Positions 24,257-32,936 of a stretch of DNA of 64,000 bases are shown piece after piece. The notes beneath the pieces are model-generated. The model ran no database searches and had not been told where the DNA came from. It saw only the letters and a list, made by a program, of their open reading frames with translations. How positions within the stretch are numbered: position 1 is the first letter of the stretch; the number at the start of each line of letters is the position of its first letter. Origin of the DNA: Candidatus Gastranaerophilales bacterium (GTDB taxonomy: Bacteria > Cyanobacteriota > Vampirovibrionia > Gastranaerophilales > Gastranaerophilaceae); NCBI GenBank assembly GCA_944324305.1, contig CALUVV010000006.1, forward strand, positions 1 to 64,000, read 5' to 3'. The position numbers and the translations under genes were made by a program.

Positions 24257-24727
24257 ATGGCATCTACAAAAGAAATTCTTTCAGAAAAATTATTATTATG
24301 GCTCAATAAATATATAGAAGAAAATTATTCTTCTAAATATTTAATTGATATATTGATTCCTAAGTCATATATTTCAAAACTTCCAAACGACAATATTAAA
24401 AAGATTCCTAATTACACATCTTTCGATTTTAAGCCAGATTTGCTTGGTATTTTACAATCAAAAGAAGACTCAAATATTGTAAAACTCATTTTTGTGAACA
24501 GATCTCCAAACTCATTATCTTTAAAAGAAATCGGCGAAATAATTTGTTATTCAAGAATTGCAAATCCTGAAGAAGCCTTTTTGATATCTCCAAAGGCTTT
24601 AGCTAATGAAGTAAATTTAATATTGCTTGATAAAACTACGCAAACAAATGTACTTTCTTATGGCGATAAGTTTGTAAAAATTGGGAAATTTGATGGAGAA
24701 AGAGTCTTACATATTTTTCCAAGATAA
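24257..24727 (+). CDS. Catalytically degenerate PD-(D/E)XK partner subunit
   Basis: 156 residues that align with the last 150 residues of the preceding nuclease: FKPDLLGIL, KLIFVNRS, EIGEIICYSRIANPEEAFLI. The aspartate (D61) is kept, but the E-x-K pair is N81-x-S83, so it should not cut. No DNA-recognition domain is present. The gene is coupled to the large subunit and ends one base before the convergent methyltransferase stop. It may be a structural partner of a heterodimeric type IIS enzyme, like small subunits of BsrDI/BtsI-type enzymes, except that those small subunits are active. Confidence 0.65.
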   Translation: MASTKEILSEKLLLWLNKYIEENYSSKYLIDILIPKSYISKLPNDNIKKIPNYTSFDFKPDLLGILQSKEDSNIVKLIFVNRSPNSLSLKEIGEIICYSRIANPEEAFLISPKALANEVNLILLDKTTQTNVLSYGDKFVKIGKFDGERVLHIFPR

Positions 24728-25552
24728 TTATCTTTTCTTTTTATTATCTCTTTTCCAATAAATACAAATAAATTCATGAACTTTGTTAAATCTAAATACC
24801 CAGGGATAACCAAGAGTTTTCATATTGTTGTATTCATGTTGTCTATCCCATATAACAAATTCTTCTAGTTCAAATCCTATATCTGTCATAATTCTAGATA
24901 AATCCATGTGTAATGGATAAAATTTATCTTTTTTTCTTATATCCATAACAACACAGCAACAGCGTTTATTCGGTTTCATAACCCTATAAACCTCTTTATA
25001 AACATCTTTTAATTCGGATAAAAATTTATCATAATCAGATATATTGCCCAAATCTTTGTCAGATTGAGAATAACCTTTAATATCTTTTTCGCTGTCCACG
25101 GTTCTCTTCATATTAAGGATATCCCAGTATGGTGGCGAATTTAGACATAAATCAACAGAATTATCTTCAATTTTTTTCAAAACCTTTCTTGAGTCTCCAA
25201 GTAGTATATCTGAAGAAGAATCTTCTGTGTTGCAATGATTTATTTCGCATTTACATTCATCAATTCTATTTTTAGCAATTTCTATATATTTTGGGTTTAA
25301 GTCTATCCCTATCCCTTTTTTACCAAGCTTTTTTGCAGCAAGTAGTGTTGAACCAACCCCCAAAAATGGATCTAAAATAACTTCTCCATTATCTTTTGTA
25401 TAAATATTTATCAACTTCTCTGCTAATGCAGATGGGAACATTGCAGGATGTTTTAATTTATTTTCTTCTTGTGTCTTTTTTATCTCTCTCCAAATAGTAA
25501 ATGAATGTTGCAACCATTCTTTTCCATTAAAATTATTCATTCTTTCAGCCAT
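24728..25552 (-). CDS. DNA methyltransferase, N4-cytosine type
   Basis: 274 residues with the SAM-binding motif DPFLGVGSTL (61-70) and the catalytic SPPYW (139-143). SPPY with following Trp points to m4C, though m6A cannot be excluded. Motif X (HPAMFPSALAEKLI) precedes motif I. It overlaps the next methyltransferase by eight bases, and both run toward the two nuclease genes. With a second methyltransferase of another class, it suggests an asymmetric recognition site whose strands are modified separately. Confidence 0.85.
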   Translation of the reverse strand: MAERMNNFNGKEWLQHSFTIWREIKKTQEENKLKHPAMFPSALAEKLINIYTKDNGEVILDPFLGVGSTLLAAKKLGKKGIGIDLNPKYIEIAKNRIDECKCEINHCNTEDSSSDILLGDSRKVLKKIEDNSVDLCLNSPPYWDILNMKRTVDSEKDIKGYSQSDKDLGNISDYDKFLSELKDVYKEVYRVMKPNKRCCCVVMDIRKKDKFYPLHMDLSRIMTDIGFELEEFVIWDRQHEYNNMKTLGYPWVFRFNKVHEFICIYWKRDNKKKR

Positions 25553-27065
25553 TTTGTCTTTTACTCATTCCTTCTTTTAATATGTTGTTTATTAATTTTT
25601 TATCATCATTATCAAATCCATATATTTCAAATAATAAGTCATTAAGTTGATTATATATTTCAAAAAACTCCTTTGAATATTTATCTTTAATCAATAATAG
25701 TTTATCAACAAAATTAACTACCATTTGCTCTTGCTTTTTATTTGGAATAACTATTGGTAATTTCCCAATATATGTTTTGTCGGTATGCATTGTAAAATTT
25801 GAGTGCAAGAACGTTAAATAAATAACAAAAATATTTGCAATTTTAGAATTTAATATTCCTAAAATATATTTACAGTTGCATTCAGCAGGAATTACATTAG
25901 TGACTGTATCAATATTTAATTCATTTTCGTTTGATATGGTTGCGAAGATACCGCCCTCTTTTGAGCACAAATTTTGTAATATTATTTTATTTTGCTTCAT
26001 ACGATTAAATTTTTCATTATTAGCTATTTCGTTTGATATATAAAAATCTTTTTTTGTTCCAAATCGTTCTATAGAGGCACCTCTATATACTTTTGTCATA
26101 TTTAAATTAACTTTTTCTTCGTACAAGTGTTTTTTGAGATCTACTGAAACACCTCTAAAAATATTACCATTGCAAATTTCTTCTAGCGTCTTATCATGTT
26201 TTTTTAATTGTTCATATATCCTAAATAAGCCGCTATCATAAAAAAGAGGATAGATATCGTATTCTTTATATTTACTTTGAAATATTTGATATTTTTTTAA
26301 TTTATCAAAAGAATAAGTCTTATTTAAAATTTCAATTTGAATTCTATGATCATATTCGGGTATTTTTTTCTGTATTACCATTACCATCTGATCTCCTCGA
26401 ACATCTTTAAAGAAATGTCCAATATCAGTTATGCTGATAATACTAGTATTCTCAAGTAAAAACTTCCTTAAATTAGCAAAAGTAGCAACTCTAAGAATGT
26501 TCTTGGGTAATACAAAAGCTAAATATCCGCCCTCTTTTAGTAATTCAATTGATTTTGCTATCATTAAAGTTGCCGAATTTACAACCCCGTTTGCCACTGC
26601 TTTATAAACTTTATTCTTAGAATCATAATCTATATCTTTTTTTAGATTTTGAAATGGCGGGTTTCCTATTACAAAATCAAAACCGCCTTCTTTATATATT
26701 TCAGGGAAATCTCCTTTTAAATCAAAATCCTTCAATGTGTCTTTTACAATGATATTTGTACACTCATGGCCTAAATTTTGTCTGCACAGGTTTGCGGCTT
26801 CCTCTTCAATATCAATACCATATACTCTGTTTGTAAAATTTTTGGCTTGTGATAAAAATGCTCCTGCACCGCTTGAAGGATCCAACACGCTTGAGTTTTG
26901 ACTTATGTGTAACTTATCAAGGATATATTTTACTAGACTTTTGTGAGTAAAAAACTGAGCATGCTCTTTTCTATCGGCATGCTTTTTATTTTGTTCAAAA
27001 AACGTACTAAAAGCATCCTTTTGAAAAACGTTATTAGCTGTATCTTTTATCAACAAATTTTGCAT
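25545..27065 (-). CDS. DNA N6-adenine methyltransferase, TaqI/Eco57I-like
   Basis: About 506 residues. SAM motif DPSSGAGAF (62-70), catalytic NPPF (135-138), and a C-terminal target-recognition half typical of gamma-class enzymes that carry their own specificity domain (ending YIGKLPIVIPNKKQEQMV). The open frame begins at 27098, but a TATAAT box falls inside its first codons and lies 12 nt before ATG 27065 (MQNLLIKDTA), so I start there. First gene of the modification operon. Confidence 0.85.
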   Translation of the reverse strand: MQNLLIKDTANNVFQKDAFSTFFEQNKKHADRKEHAQFFTHKSLVKYILDKLHISQNSSVLDPSSGAGAFLSQAKNFTNRVYGIDIEEEAANLCRQNLGHECTNIIVKDTLKDFDLKGDFPEIYKEGGFDFVIGNPPFQNLKKDIDYDSKNKVYKAVANGVVNSATLMIAKSIELLKEGGYLAFVLPKNILRVATFANLRKFLLENTSIISITDIGHFFKDVRGDQMVMVIQKKIPEYDHRIQIEILNKTYSFDKLKKYQIFQSKYKEYDIYPLFYDSGLFRIYEQLKKHDKTLEEICNGNIFRGVSVDLKKHLYEEKVNLNMTKVYRGASIERFGTKKDFYISNEIANNEKFNRMKQNKIILQNLCSKEGGIFATISNENELNIDTVTNVIPAECNCKYILGILNSKIANIFVIYLTFLHSNFTMHTDKTYIGKLPIVIPNKKQEQMVVNFVDKLLLIKDKYSKEFFEIYNQLNDLLFEIYGFDNDDKKLINNILKEGMSKRQNG

Positions 27066-27127
27066 AGTTTCTATTTCATTATAACTTAAACAAGGCAAGA
27101 CTATCTACTATGTTACAAATATGTGTT

Positions 27128-27401
27128 TTAATAATAAAACTTATATTTGTATAAATAATCAATAATCGTTAATATTAAATAATCTAAATATAAACATTTA
27201 AATGTTATTTCAGAGCTTTCACGATAATTTTCTCTAACATTTTCTTCTAAAGATGTTACTAAAATTTCGTAAGATTTAGAGCATTTCTTGATTACATATT
27301 TGTTGTTACTTATTGCTTTTCTAACGGCTATTTCAGATACTCCTTTAATTTCGGCAAGTTCTTTTTAGTTGTAATCCAGTCAGTGTTTGAATTTTGCATA
27401 T
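27128..27401 (-). pseudogene. Frameshifted transposase N-terminal (HTH) fragment
   Basis: The minus strand reads MQNSNTDWITTK, then after a one-base slip in an A5 run (about 27363-27367) ELAEIKGVSEIAVRKAISNN and a tail to a stop at 27128. The HTH start resembles the Mu-type DNA-binding head of the transposase at 52613 (INKIAKIKGLKSNRSLRMAI). It is most likely the leftover head of an element like those at 49-52 kb and 62-64 kb. The rest of the 27066-27535 gap shows no other gene. Confidence 0.5.
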
Positions 27402-27535
27402 TTTTCTTTTCTCTCAGATTAACTCTGTTCTCGCCAAAAGTGTAGTCAATGTATACATATCGAAACACATATTTTTTACTTCTTCAATGCAAATAAAAAC
27501 ACTGTTTTGGCGGTATTAAAATATATCCTTTATTT

Positions 27536-29722
27536 TTAACTACATGTAGGAAGATTACTTATATATTTTTTTAATTTTTCAATTCGATCTTCAATATCAA
27601 AGCCATTTTCATTTTGATCAATTTTTATTGTATAAACTGTACCATCATTCTTCATGCACTTGTATGAGTCGTTTGTACAGATAATTTGTTCCTTATCATA
27701 TATTAGACGTTGTCCCATGTAATCTACAGAAAGATTATTTTCATCTGCGGCCTTTAAAAAAGGCATATAAGCATTTTTCGACCACTGTGCCTTTGTTTGT
27801 AATACCGCAAACATATAAGGGCTCTCTGCCGCAGAACTATTACTTAGTTTTCCATAAGAACCAGGACGGTATTCAGGATAACATATATAATAGTATCTAA
27901 ATGGAAAAATATTATTACGCAAACATTCATCAGTATAATTTTTAGCTATTTTATCTAAGACTTCATCATTAAATTCTTTGTGCATAGACAACAATTGAAC
28001 AAGGATATTTTTAGTTTTATCAAATCCAAAATTAGAACTTTTATGAAAAAGTTCTATCCATGCTCGTGGAATAGCGCTGGAAGCATATTGGTAGCGCCAT
28101 CTATTTTGTTCCATTTGCCCATAATCACCTATTGCCATTAGAGCACAGTCTATCTTATCCCAATTACACTTAAATAAAGATTCAAATCTTTCAGTATATG
28201 CTAAATTCTCCAAACCTAAAATACTAATTTGTCCAAATAGCATACTGTGATCTTCAAGTCTAAACAATGTCTCTGCTAAATGTGGTTTTTCCTTTAGAAA
28301 TGCGATTTTTTCTTTTTCTTCTTCCAATTGGTTAATATTAAAGTTGCTGCTGATATTATCATCGACATCCCCTGTTAGGAGAATAGCATCTACTTCATCT
28401 AAAATAGCAGGAATACGATTTCTATCTGCCCTGTCGCTTATTTCATCTTCCGAATTTTGAATTAAGTTATTAATAATTCTAATTCTTCGCCTGAAATCAT
28501 TTTCTGTTATACTATCATGGTTTTGAAGATAAAATATTATTGCATATAATAACACCATTCTATTCAATGGAAATAATCTTATTCGACCATTTTTATCGGA
28601 ATATGTATGCAGACAATCTCCAAGTATATCAATATTGAAACGAGGTTCAACTAGAATTTTATTAAATTCATGTTTATTAGACATAAACGATTTAAAAAAA
28701 TCAAAAGGAGAATTATATCCTGGAAGGTTACACCAACAATCAAAAAATGCTTCCATTGTAGAAATATTTTTCAAGACATCTGGATTGTCGGAAGAAAAAT
28801 ATTTCTGTAATAACTCAAATTCATCCCTATTTTCTTTTGGATTTTCTCTATTTTTATAGCAAATTATATCACATATAAATTTAAAATAGCGTAGAAATTC
28901 ATCGTCGATGATATTGTCATCTTCTGTACCAATACCACTGTTTCTGTAACTCCACAGCAAATTAGTCCAATCTTGGTCAATCTTATAAATTATATTATCT
29001 GCAAGGTTCTCATCTATTATACTAATATTACGTTCTAATTCTGCTTTAAAATGTTCAAATATAGTTAAAGGTTTACCACGTGAATTCATTTTTATATAAA
29101 GTTCATCTGTAAGTCCCATATCTTTAATTGGCAAAAAATAAAACATAATGGATTTATTTTTTAATTTTTGCCACAATTCTTCTACATTTTTAAATTTCTC
29201 ATCAATAGCATCAAGCATTACAAGCATTGAACTAATTGTAGAGTCTTTTTTCCAATCGAGAGGAAACCAATCCTGATCGATAATTTCATTAGAAAGTGTA
29301 CTATCAAAAGATGGACAAAATTTTACAAGATACTTACAAAAATATCGTGCACTATATCTCGTATCGTAGCTAAATTTATTAAGAAAGCTATATTCGTTTT
29401 CTAAAATATTTTCTTTTTTTGCTGCATACCAATAAAGTAAAAATAAGGTAGTAAGACGTTGCTGCCCATCTAAAGGTGTCATATTACCAAATTTATCAAT
29501 ATCACCATATATAAAATCAAGAATTATAGGCTTTTTTGTGACAGCTCCATATAAAGAATTAAGAAATCTATTTCTTATACGTTTTATGTTAGGGTCAATT
29601 CTACCTTGGGCATAATCCCTTTGTATGATTGGTATTGTAATTTGTTCAAGTCTTACTATTTCTTGATCGCTATTAAATTCACTATCGAAAATGTCAATAA
29701 AAGAATGAAGTTTAGTTTCCAC
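27536..29722 (-). CDS. DUF262 protein (ParB/Srx-like NTPase fold), long form
   Basis: 728 residues. The N-terminal DUF262 signatures PIIQRDYAQGR and PLDGQQRLTTLFLLYWY match GmrS-type proteins that bind nucleotides and modified DNA. The long C-terminal part shows no clear HNH (DUF1524) motif. It starts with GTG directly after the stop of the upstream DUF262-DUF1524 gene, with AGGGGAGG as ribosome binding site, so the two are co-translated. As a pair they resemble type IV modification-dependent restriction or other DUF262 defence systems. The division of labour is inferred. Confidence 0.75.
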   Translation of the reverse strand: METKLHSFIDIFDSEFNSDQEIVRLEQITIPIIQRDYAQGRIDPNIKRIRNRFLNSLYGAVTKKPIILDFIYGDIDKFGNMTPLDGQQRLTTLFLLYWYAAKKENILENEYSFLNKFSYDTRYSARYFCKYLVKFCPSFDSTLSNEIIDQDWFPLDWKKDSTISSMLVMLDAIDEKFKNVEELWQKLKNKSIMFYFLPIKDMGLTDELYIKMNSRGKPLTIFEHFKAELERNISIIDENLADNIIYKIDQDWTNLLWSYRNSGIGTEDDNIIDDEFLRYFKFICDIICYKNRENPKENRDEFELLQKYFSSDNPDVLKNISTMEAFFDCWCNLPGYNSPFDFFKSFMSNKHEFNKILVEPRFNIDILGDCLHTYSDKNGRIRLFPLNRMVLLYAIIFYLQNHDSITENDFRRRIRIINNLIQNSEDEISDRADRNRIPAILDEVDAILLTGDVDDNISSNFNINQLEEEKEKIAFLKEKPHLAETLFRLEDHSMLFGQISILGLENLAYTERFESLFKCNWDKIDCALMAIGDYGQMEQNRWRYQYASSAIPRAWIELFHKSSNFGFDKTKNILVQLLSMHKEFNDEVLDKIAKNYTDECLRNNIFPFRYYYICYPEYRPGSYGKLSNSSAAESPYMFAVLQTKAQWSKNAYMPFLKAADENNLSVDYMGQRLIYDKEQIICTNDSYKCMKNDGTVYTIKIDQNENGFDIEDRIEKLKKYISNLPTCS

Positions 29723-31447
29723 TTAATTTTCCTCCCCTTCAAGGACTATAGGCTCATCAAGATAATGGGATTTGTAGTATAAAATATCATTTATTGCTTT
29801 AATATATGCCACTCTGTCAGAGCGGCCCCAAAAATGTAGTTGACTATCTGACGAAGGAGTGTAATATTTTAAAAATACCATTTTTGTGCAAAATGGTATA
29901 TATTGCCCATTTTTATCCATTTCTATAATTGCATTTCTTTTAACATCAAAAGTTGAATTATTTAATGCTGCATTATCACTACAATTAAGTATTGCTAAAT
30001 TAGATATTGAATGTAGGTATTCAACATTTCCTTCTACGGAAAGTATATCAATAACATCTTTTTGAATTGTTTCAAATTCTATTCTTTCCAATTTTTCTTT
30101 TGTTATTGCAGATTTCATCTTATCTATAAGATTGCTTTTTCCTTTTTCAACGGTTTGTACAGATGGAATATGAAGTTCAAGCCATTTTTTCCATATTTCT
30201 TGAGTCTTCATTCCTTCAGAGTGCTGTGCATGAATATGTTCAAGACTCCATAAAACTTTTTCATCTTTGCTATATTTGTATTTATCAAACGGAAACCATT
30301 GAGATTCTTCTCCATTTCTGCGAACGGATTCAACATTAAAAAGTAATAATAAGGTTGCTATTCTATTTCTATCTGTTTCTTTTTCGTAACTTAATTCAGA
30401 ATAATTTTCATTGATTTTTATACTATTTTTTATTTTTTCATCAATAACTTTTTTAAATTGATTTTTAGTTTTATTTTTTGAAATATCAAATATTTCTGAT
30501 AATGTTAATGTATCTGATGCAATTAAATAGCCTATCTTATGGTACAATTCATGATTTTCGTACCAGTCTTTTAATATGAGAAATGTTTGTTGAATATTCT
30601 CCCAGATATCGTTCAATGAGCATGTTTTGTTCATTTCATCAAATTTAAAAAAAGTGTAGTATTTTTCACGATTATCAACGGGTTTAGCTGATATAAGATC
30701 AAGGATTAGATCAATTCTTGTTTGATATTTTGCTTTTGTTTTGTTTGTTAGAAAATACCATAAAGAATCATTATGAAGTTCTTTTTCGATATAATCCCAT
30801 TGCAAAGAAATTTCTTCTTGTTTTTTCTTGCCAAGATTTGTTTCTTTACTTCTGCTTAAAAACATTGCTTTTACAAGTTCGGCACTAGTAAGTGGAATTT
30901 TACCGATATTAAGCCTTGTGAATAAATTTATAGCATCTTCGGACTCCCCAACTTCATACCATATAACTTTGACAATTTCATCAAAATATTTATTTATATT
31001 TGTTATAGTTGATTTTTTATCTTTTTTGTCAAACCAATCTTTAATACTTTGATAGGCAGAACAAATATGCCAAAAGTCAATATTGTCATCCTTACATGTT
31101 TCATCAATTGCTTTTAAAAAGTCTTCTGATTGTTCTCTTGTTTTATAAGAGAGTGTAAAACGAGGTTCATCAATAAAACCCAAACTCACTTCATTCATGT
31201 ATCTATAAATTAAATATATTGTAGTTAATCTTTGTTGACCATCTATTAGTTCATATTTATCACCATTTACTCTTACAACAATTGGTTGAAGGCAGTAATT
31301 TATTTTCCCTTCGGTTGAACATACATCTTCTAAAAGGCGTATAACTTCAGACTTTCCCCAACGATAACCTCTTTGATAAGAAGGCACAAAAAACTTTCCT
31401 TTGATATCTCCAACAAGCTTTGTATCAAGTATTATTTCATTATTCAT
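29723..31447 (-). CDS. DUF262-DUF1524 (GmrSD-type) HNH nuclease
   Basis: About 574 residues. DUF262 motifs FVPSYQRGYRW and ELIDGQQRLTTIYLIYRY are near the N-terminus, and a DUF1524/HNH-like motif WSLEHIHAQHSEG is in the C-terminal third. GmrSD proteins cut DNA with glucosylated hydroxymethylcytosine. Whether this one has that target is unknown. The frame is open to 31480, but a TATAAT covers codons 2-3 there; ATG 31447 has AAGG before it. It leads an operon with the second DUF262 protein. Confidence 0.8.
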   Translation of the reverse strand: MNNEIILDTKLVGDIKGKFFVPSYQRGYRWGKSEVIRLLEDVCSTEGKINYCLQPIVVRVNGDKYELIDGQQRLTTIYLIYRYMNEVSLGFIDEPRFTLSYKTREQSEDFLKAIDETCKDDNIDFWHICSAYQSIKDWFDKKDKKSTITNINKYFDEIVKVIWYEVGESEDAINLFTRLNIGKIPLTSAELVKAMFLSRSKETNLGKKKQEEISLQWDYIEKELHNDSLWYFLTNKTKAKYQTRIDLILDLISAKPVDNREKYYTFFKFDEMNKTCSLNDIWENIQQTFLILKDWYENHELYHKIGYLIASDTLTLSEIFDISKNKTKNQFKKVIDEKIKNSIKINENYSELSYEKETDRNRIATLLLLFNVESVRRNGEESQWFPFDKYKYSKDEKVLWSLEHIHAQHSEGMKTQEIWKKWLELHIPSVQTVEKGKSNLIDKMKSAITKEKLERIEFETIQKDVIDILSVEGNVEYLHSISNLAILNCSDNAALNNSTFDVKRNAIIEMDKNGQYIPFCTKMVFLKYYTPSSDSQLHFWGRSDRVAYIKAINDILYYKSHYLDEPIVLEGEEN

Positions 31448-31514
31448 AAGCCTTATTTTCCTTTGATCTTCATTATACATTAAACATACTTATATTAATG
31501 TTATGTTTGGTCCC

Positions 31515-31660
31515 TTAAAAAGTTTCGTTAAAGTTCCGTTTAGCAACAGAAAAAATTTTTTCTTGAGCATCTATTAAATATTTGACAACGAATGACTTAT
31601 TGTTGTCCGCAACAATTCTCTTACAGAAATAAGTTTTTCGAGTTCAGTATTTTTAGACAT
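31515..31660 (-). pseudogene. Frameshifted small gene remnant
   Basis: An ATG at 31660 reads MSKNTELEKLISVRE. A shifted frame then continues KRIVADNNKSFVVKYLIDAQ and EKIFSVAKRN to a TAA at 31515. The two halves form about 48 residues if one base is restored. No family is recognised. It lies in the 31448-31875 gap between the DUF262 pair and the DUF4917 gene. Confidence 0.4.
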
Positions 31661-31753
31661 ACAAAGGGCAGTTATCAGGCATTTTAGACTTTTCTGAAAC
31701 CCTAAATTTATTTAAAATTGTTTACCAACAGCGACTTTAAGGCAGGTTTCCTC

Positions 31754-31788
31754 TGTAAATGAACACTCAGTTTGATTTCTTTTAACAG
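31754..31788 (+). repeat. 35-bp dispersed repeat, copy 1
   Basis: The sequence begins TGTAAATGAACACTCAGTTT and aligns without gaps with copies at 52712 and 57340. The shared core is TGTAAA...ACA.T..GTTTGA. A TGT tip is typical of Mu/Tn7-type transposon ends. Confidence 0.5.
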
Positions 31789-31875
31789 ACAGATTGATTT
31801 TTTTCGGCAACTTGGAGTACCAAATTTTTATGAGTTTATGTTAATATGCTATCTAAGAAGCAGGAAGTTATAATA

Positions 31876-32835
31876 ATGGCTTTAACATTTGAAAAAGCTA
31901 TACAGGAATGTGATGGCTATGAAAAAATTTTATTGCTAGGAAATGGTTTTAGTAGAGCTTTTGACGAAAAAAGTTTTGATTATTCAAGTCTACTAGAAGA
32001 TTCGCCTAGGATTCCTTTTTATATAAGAAGAGTTTTTAATACATTTCATACGTCTGATTTTGAAGTGATTTTAAAAAAATTCGAAAGTTCATCACGGCTA
32101 TTAAAAGCCTATGACCCTCGGGTAACTACAATTGATAGATTAAATCAAGAAGCTATTAATTTACGAGATGAATTAATCAACCGTATATTAGAGATTCATC
32201 CTTCTTCACAAAATGATATTGAAAAAGATAGAATGTTTAACACATTAGTCTTTCTTTCAAATTTTAATAAAATTTTTACGTTAAATTATGATTGCCTTTT
32301 ATACTGGGTTTTGCTTAATAGAGAAGATTTTTTGAAAAGATACCCCAACAAAGAAATTTTTGAAATGGATGATGGGTTTAGACCATACTATAATGAACTT
32401 GCTTGGAAAGAAAAAGAAAAACAGAATGTTTTTTATTTACATGGTGCATTACATATTTATAAATGGGACTATGGTTTAGTATTTAAGCCACAAAATGATG
32501 GAAGATATCTAAGGAATATTATAAAAGACAATATATATAACAATAAATATCCTTTAATAGTAACAGAGGGAAGTAGCAAAAATAAATTAAACAAAATTCT
32601 AAAAGAAAACAATGAATATCTTTCATATTGTTATTCAAAGTTAAACGGAATTAAAGATATTTTATTTATTCATGGACATTCCCTTGATAAAAAGGACAAA
32701 CATATATTTGATGCCATAAGTAAAAATTTAACAATAAAAAGGGTATATATAAGTCTATGCTCTAAAGAAAAGTATCAAGACAAACGTGAAAAAGCTGATA
32801 CTTTTTTGCAAACAGAGAATGTGAGAAAACTTTAG
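31876..32835 (+). CDS. DUF4917 (SIR2-like fold) protein
   Basis: About 319 residues. A Rossmann-like start ILLLGNGFSRAF, then FTLNYDCLLYW, FYLHGALHIYKWD and a C-terminal LFIHGHSLDKKDKHIFDAI. This order matches DUF4917/SIR2-like proteins, whose relatives consume NAD in phage defence. Start chosen at ATG 31876 (MALTFEKAI), with AGGAAG eight bases before it. It is divergent from the DUF262 operon. An NADase role is a hypothesis from fold similarity. Confidence 0.7.
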   Translation: MALTFEKAIQECDGYEKILLLGNGFSRAFDEKSFDYSSLLEDSPRIPFYIRRVFNTFHTSDFEVILKKFESSSRLLKAYDPRVTTIDRLNQEAINLRDELINRILEIHPSSQNDIEKDRMFNTLVFLSNFNKIFTLNYDCLLYWVLLNREDFLKRYPNKEIFEMDDGFRPYYNELAWKEKEKQNVFYLHGALHIYKWDYGLVFKPQNDGRYLRNIIKDNIYNNKYPLIVTEGSSKNKLNKILKENNEYLSYCYSKLNGIKDILFIHGHSLDKKDKHIFDAISKNLTIKRVYISLCSKEKYQDKREKADTFLQTENVRKL

Positions 32836-32936
32836 AGGTATTCTTCTATAATGCAGAGAGTTCTAATTTATGGTAATACATTAAATACCTACTTTGTAAA
32901 AAGCAGAAATCTAGAGTTATTATTCAATAAATATAT

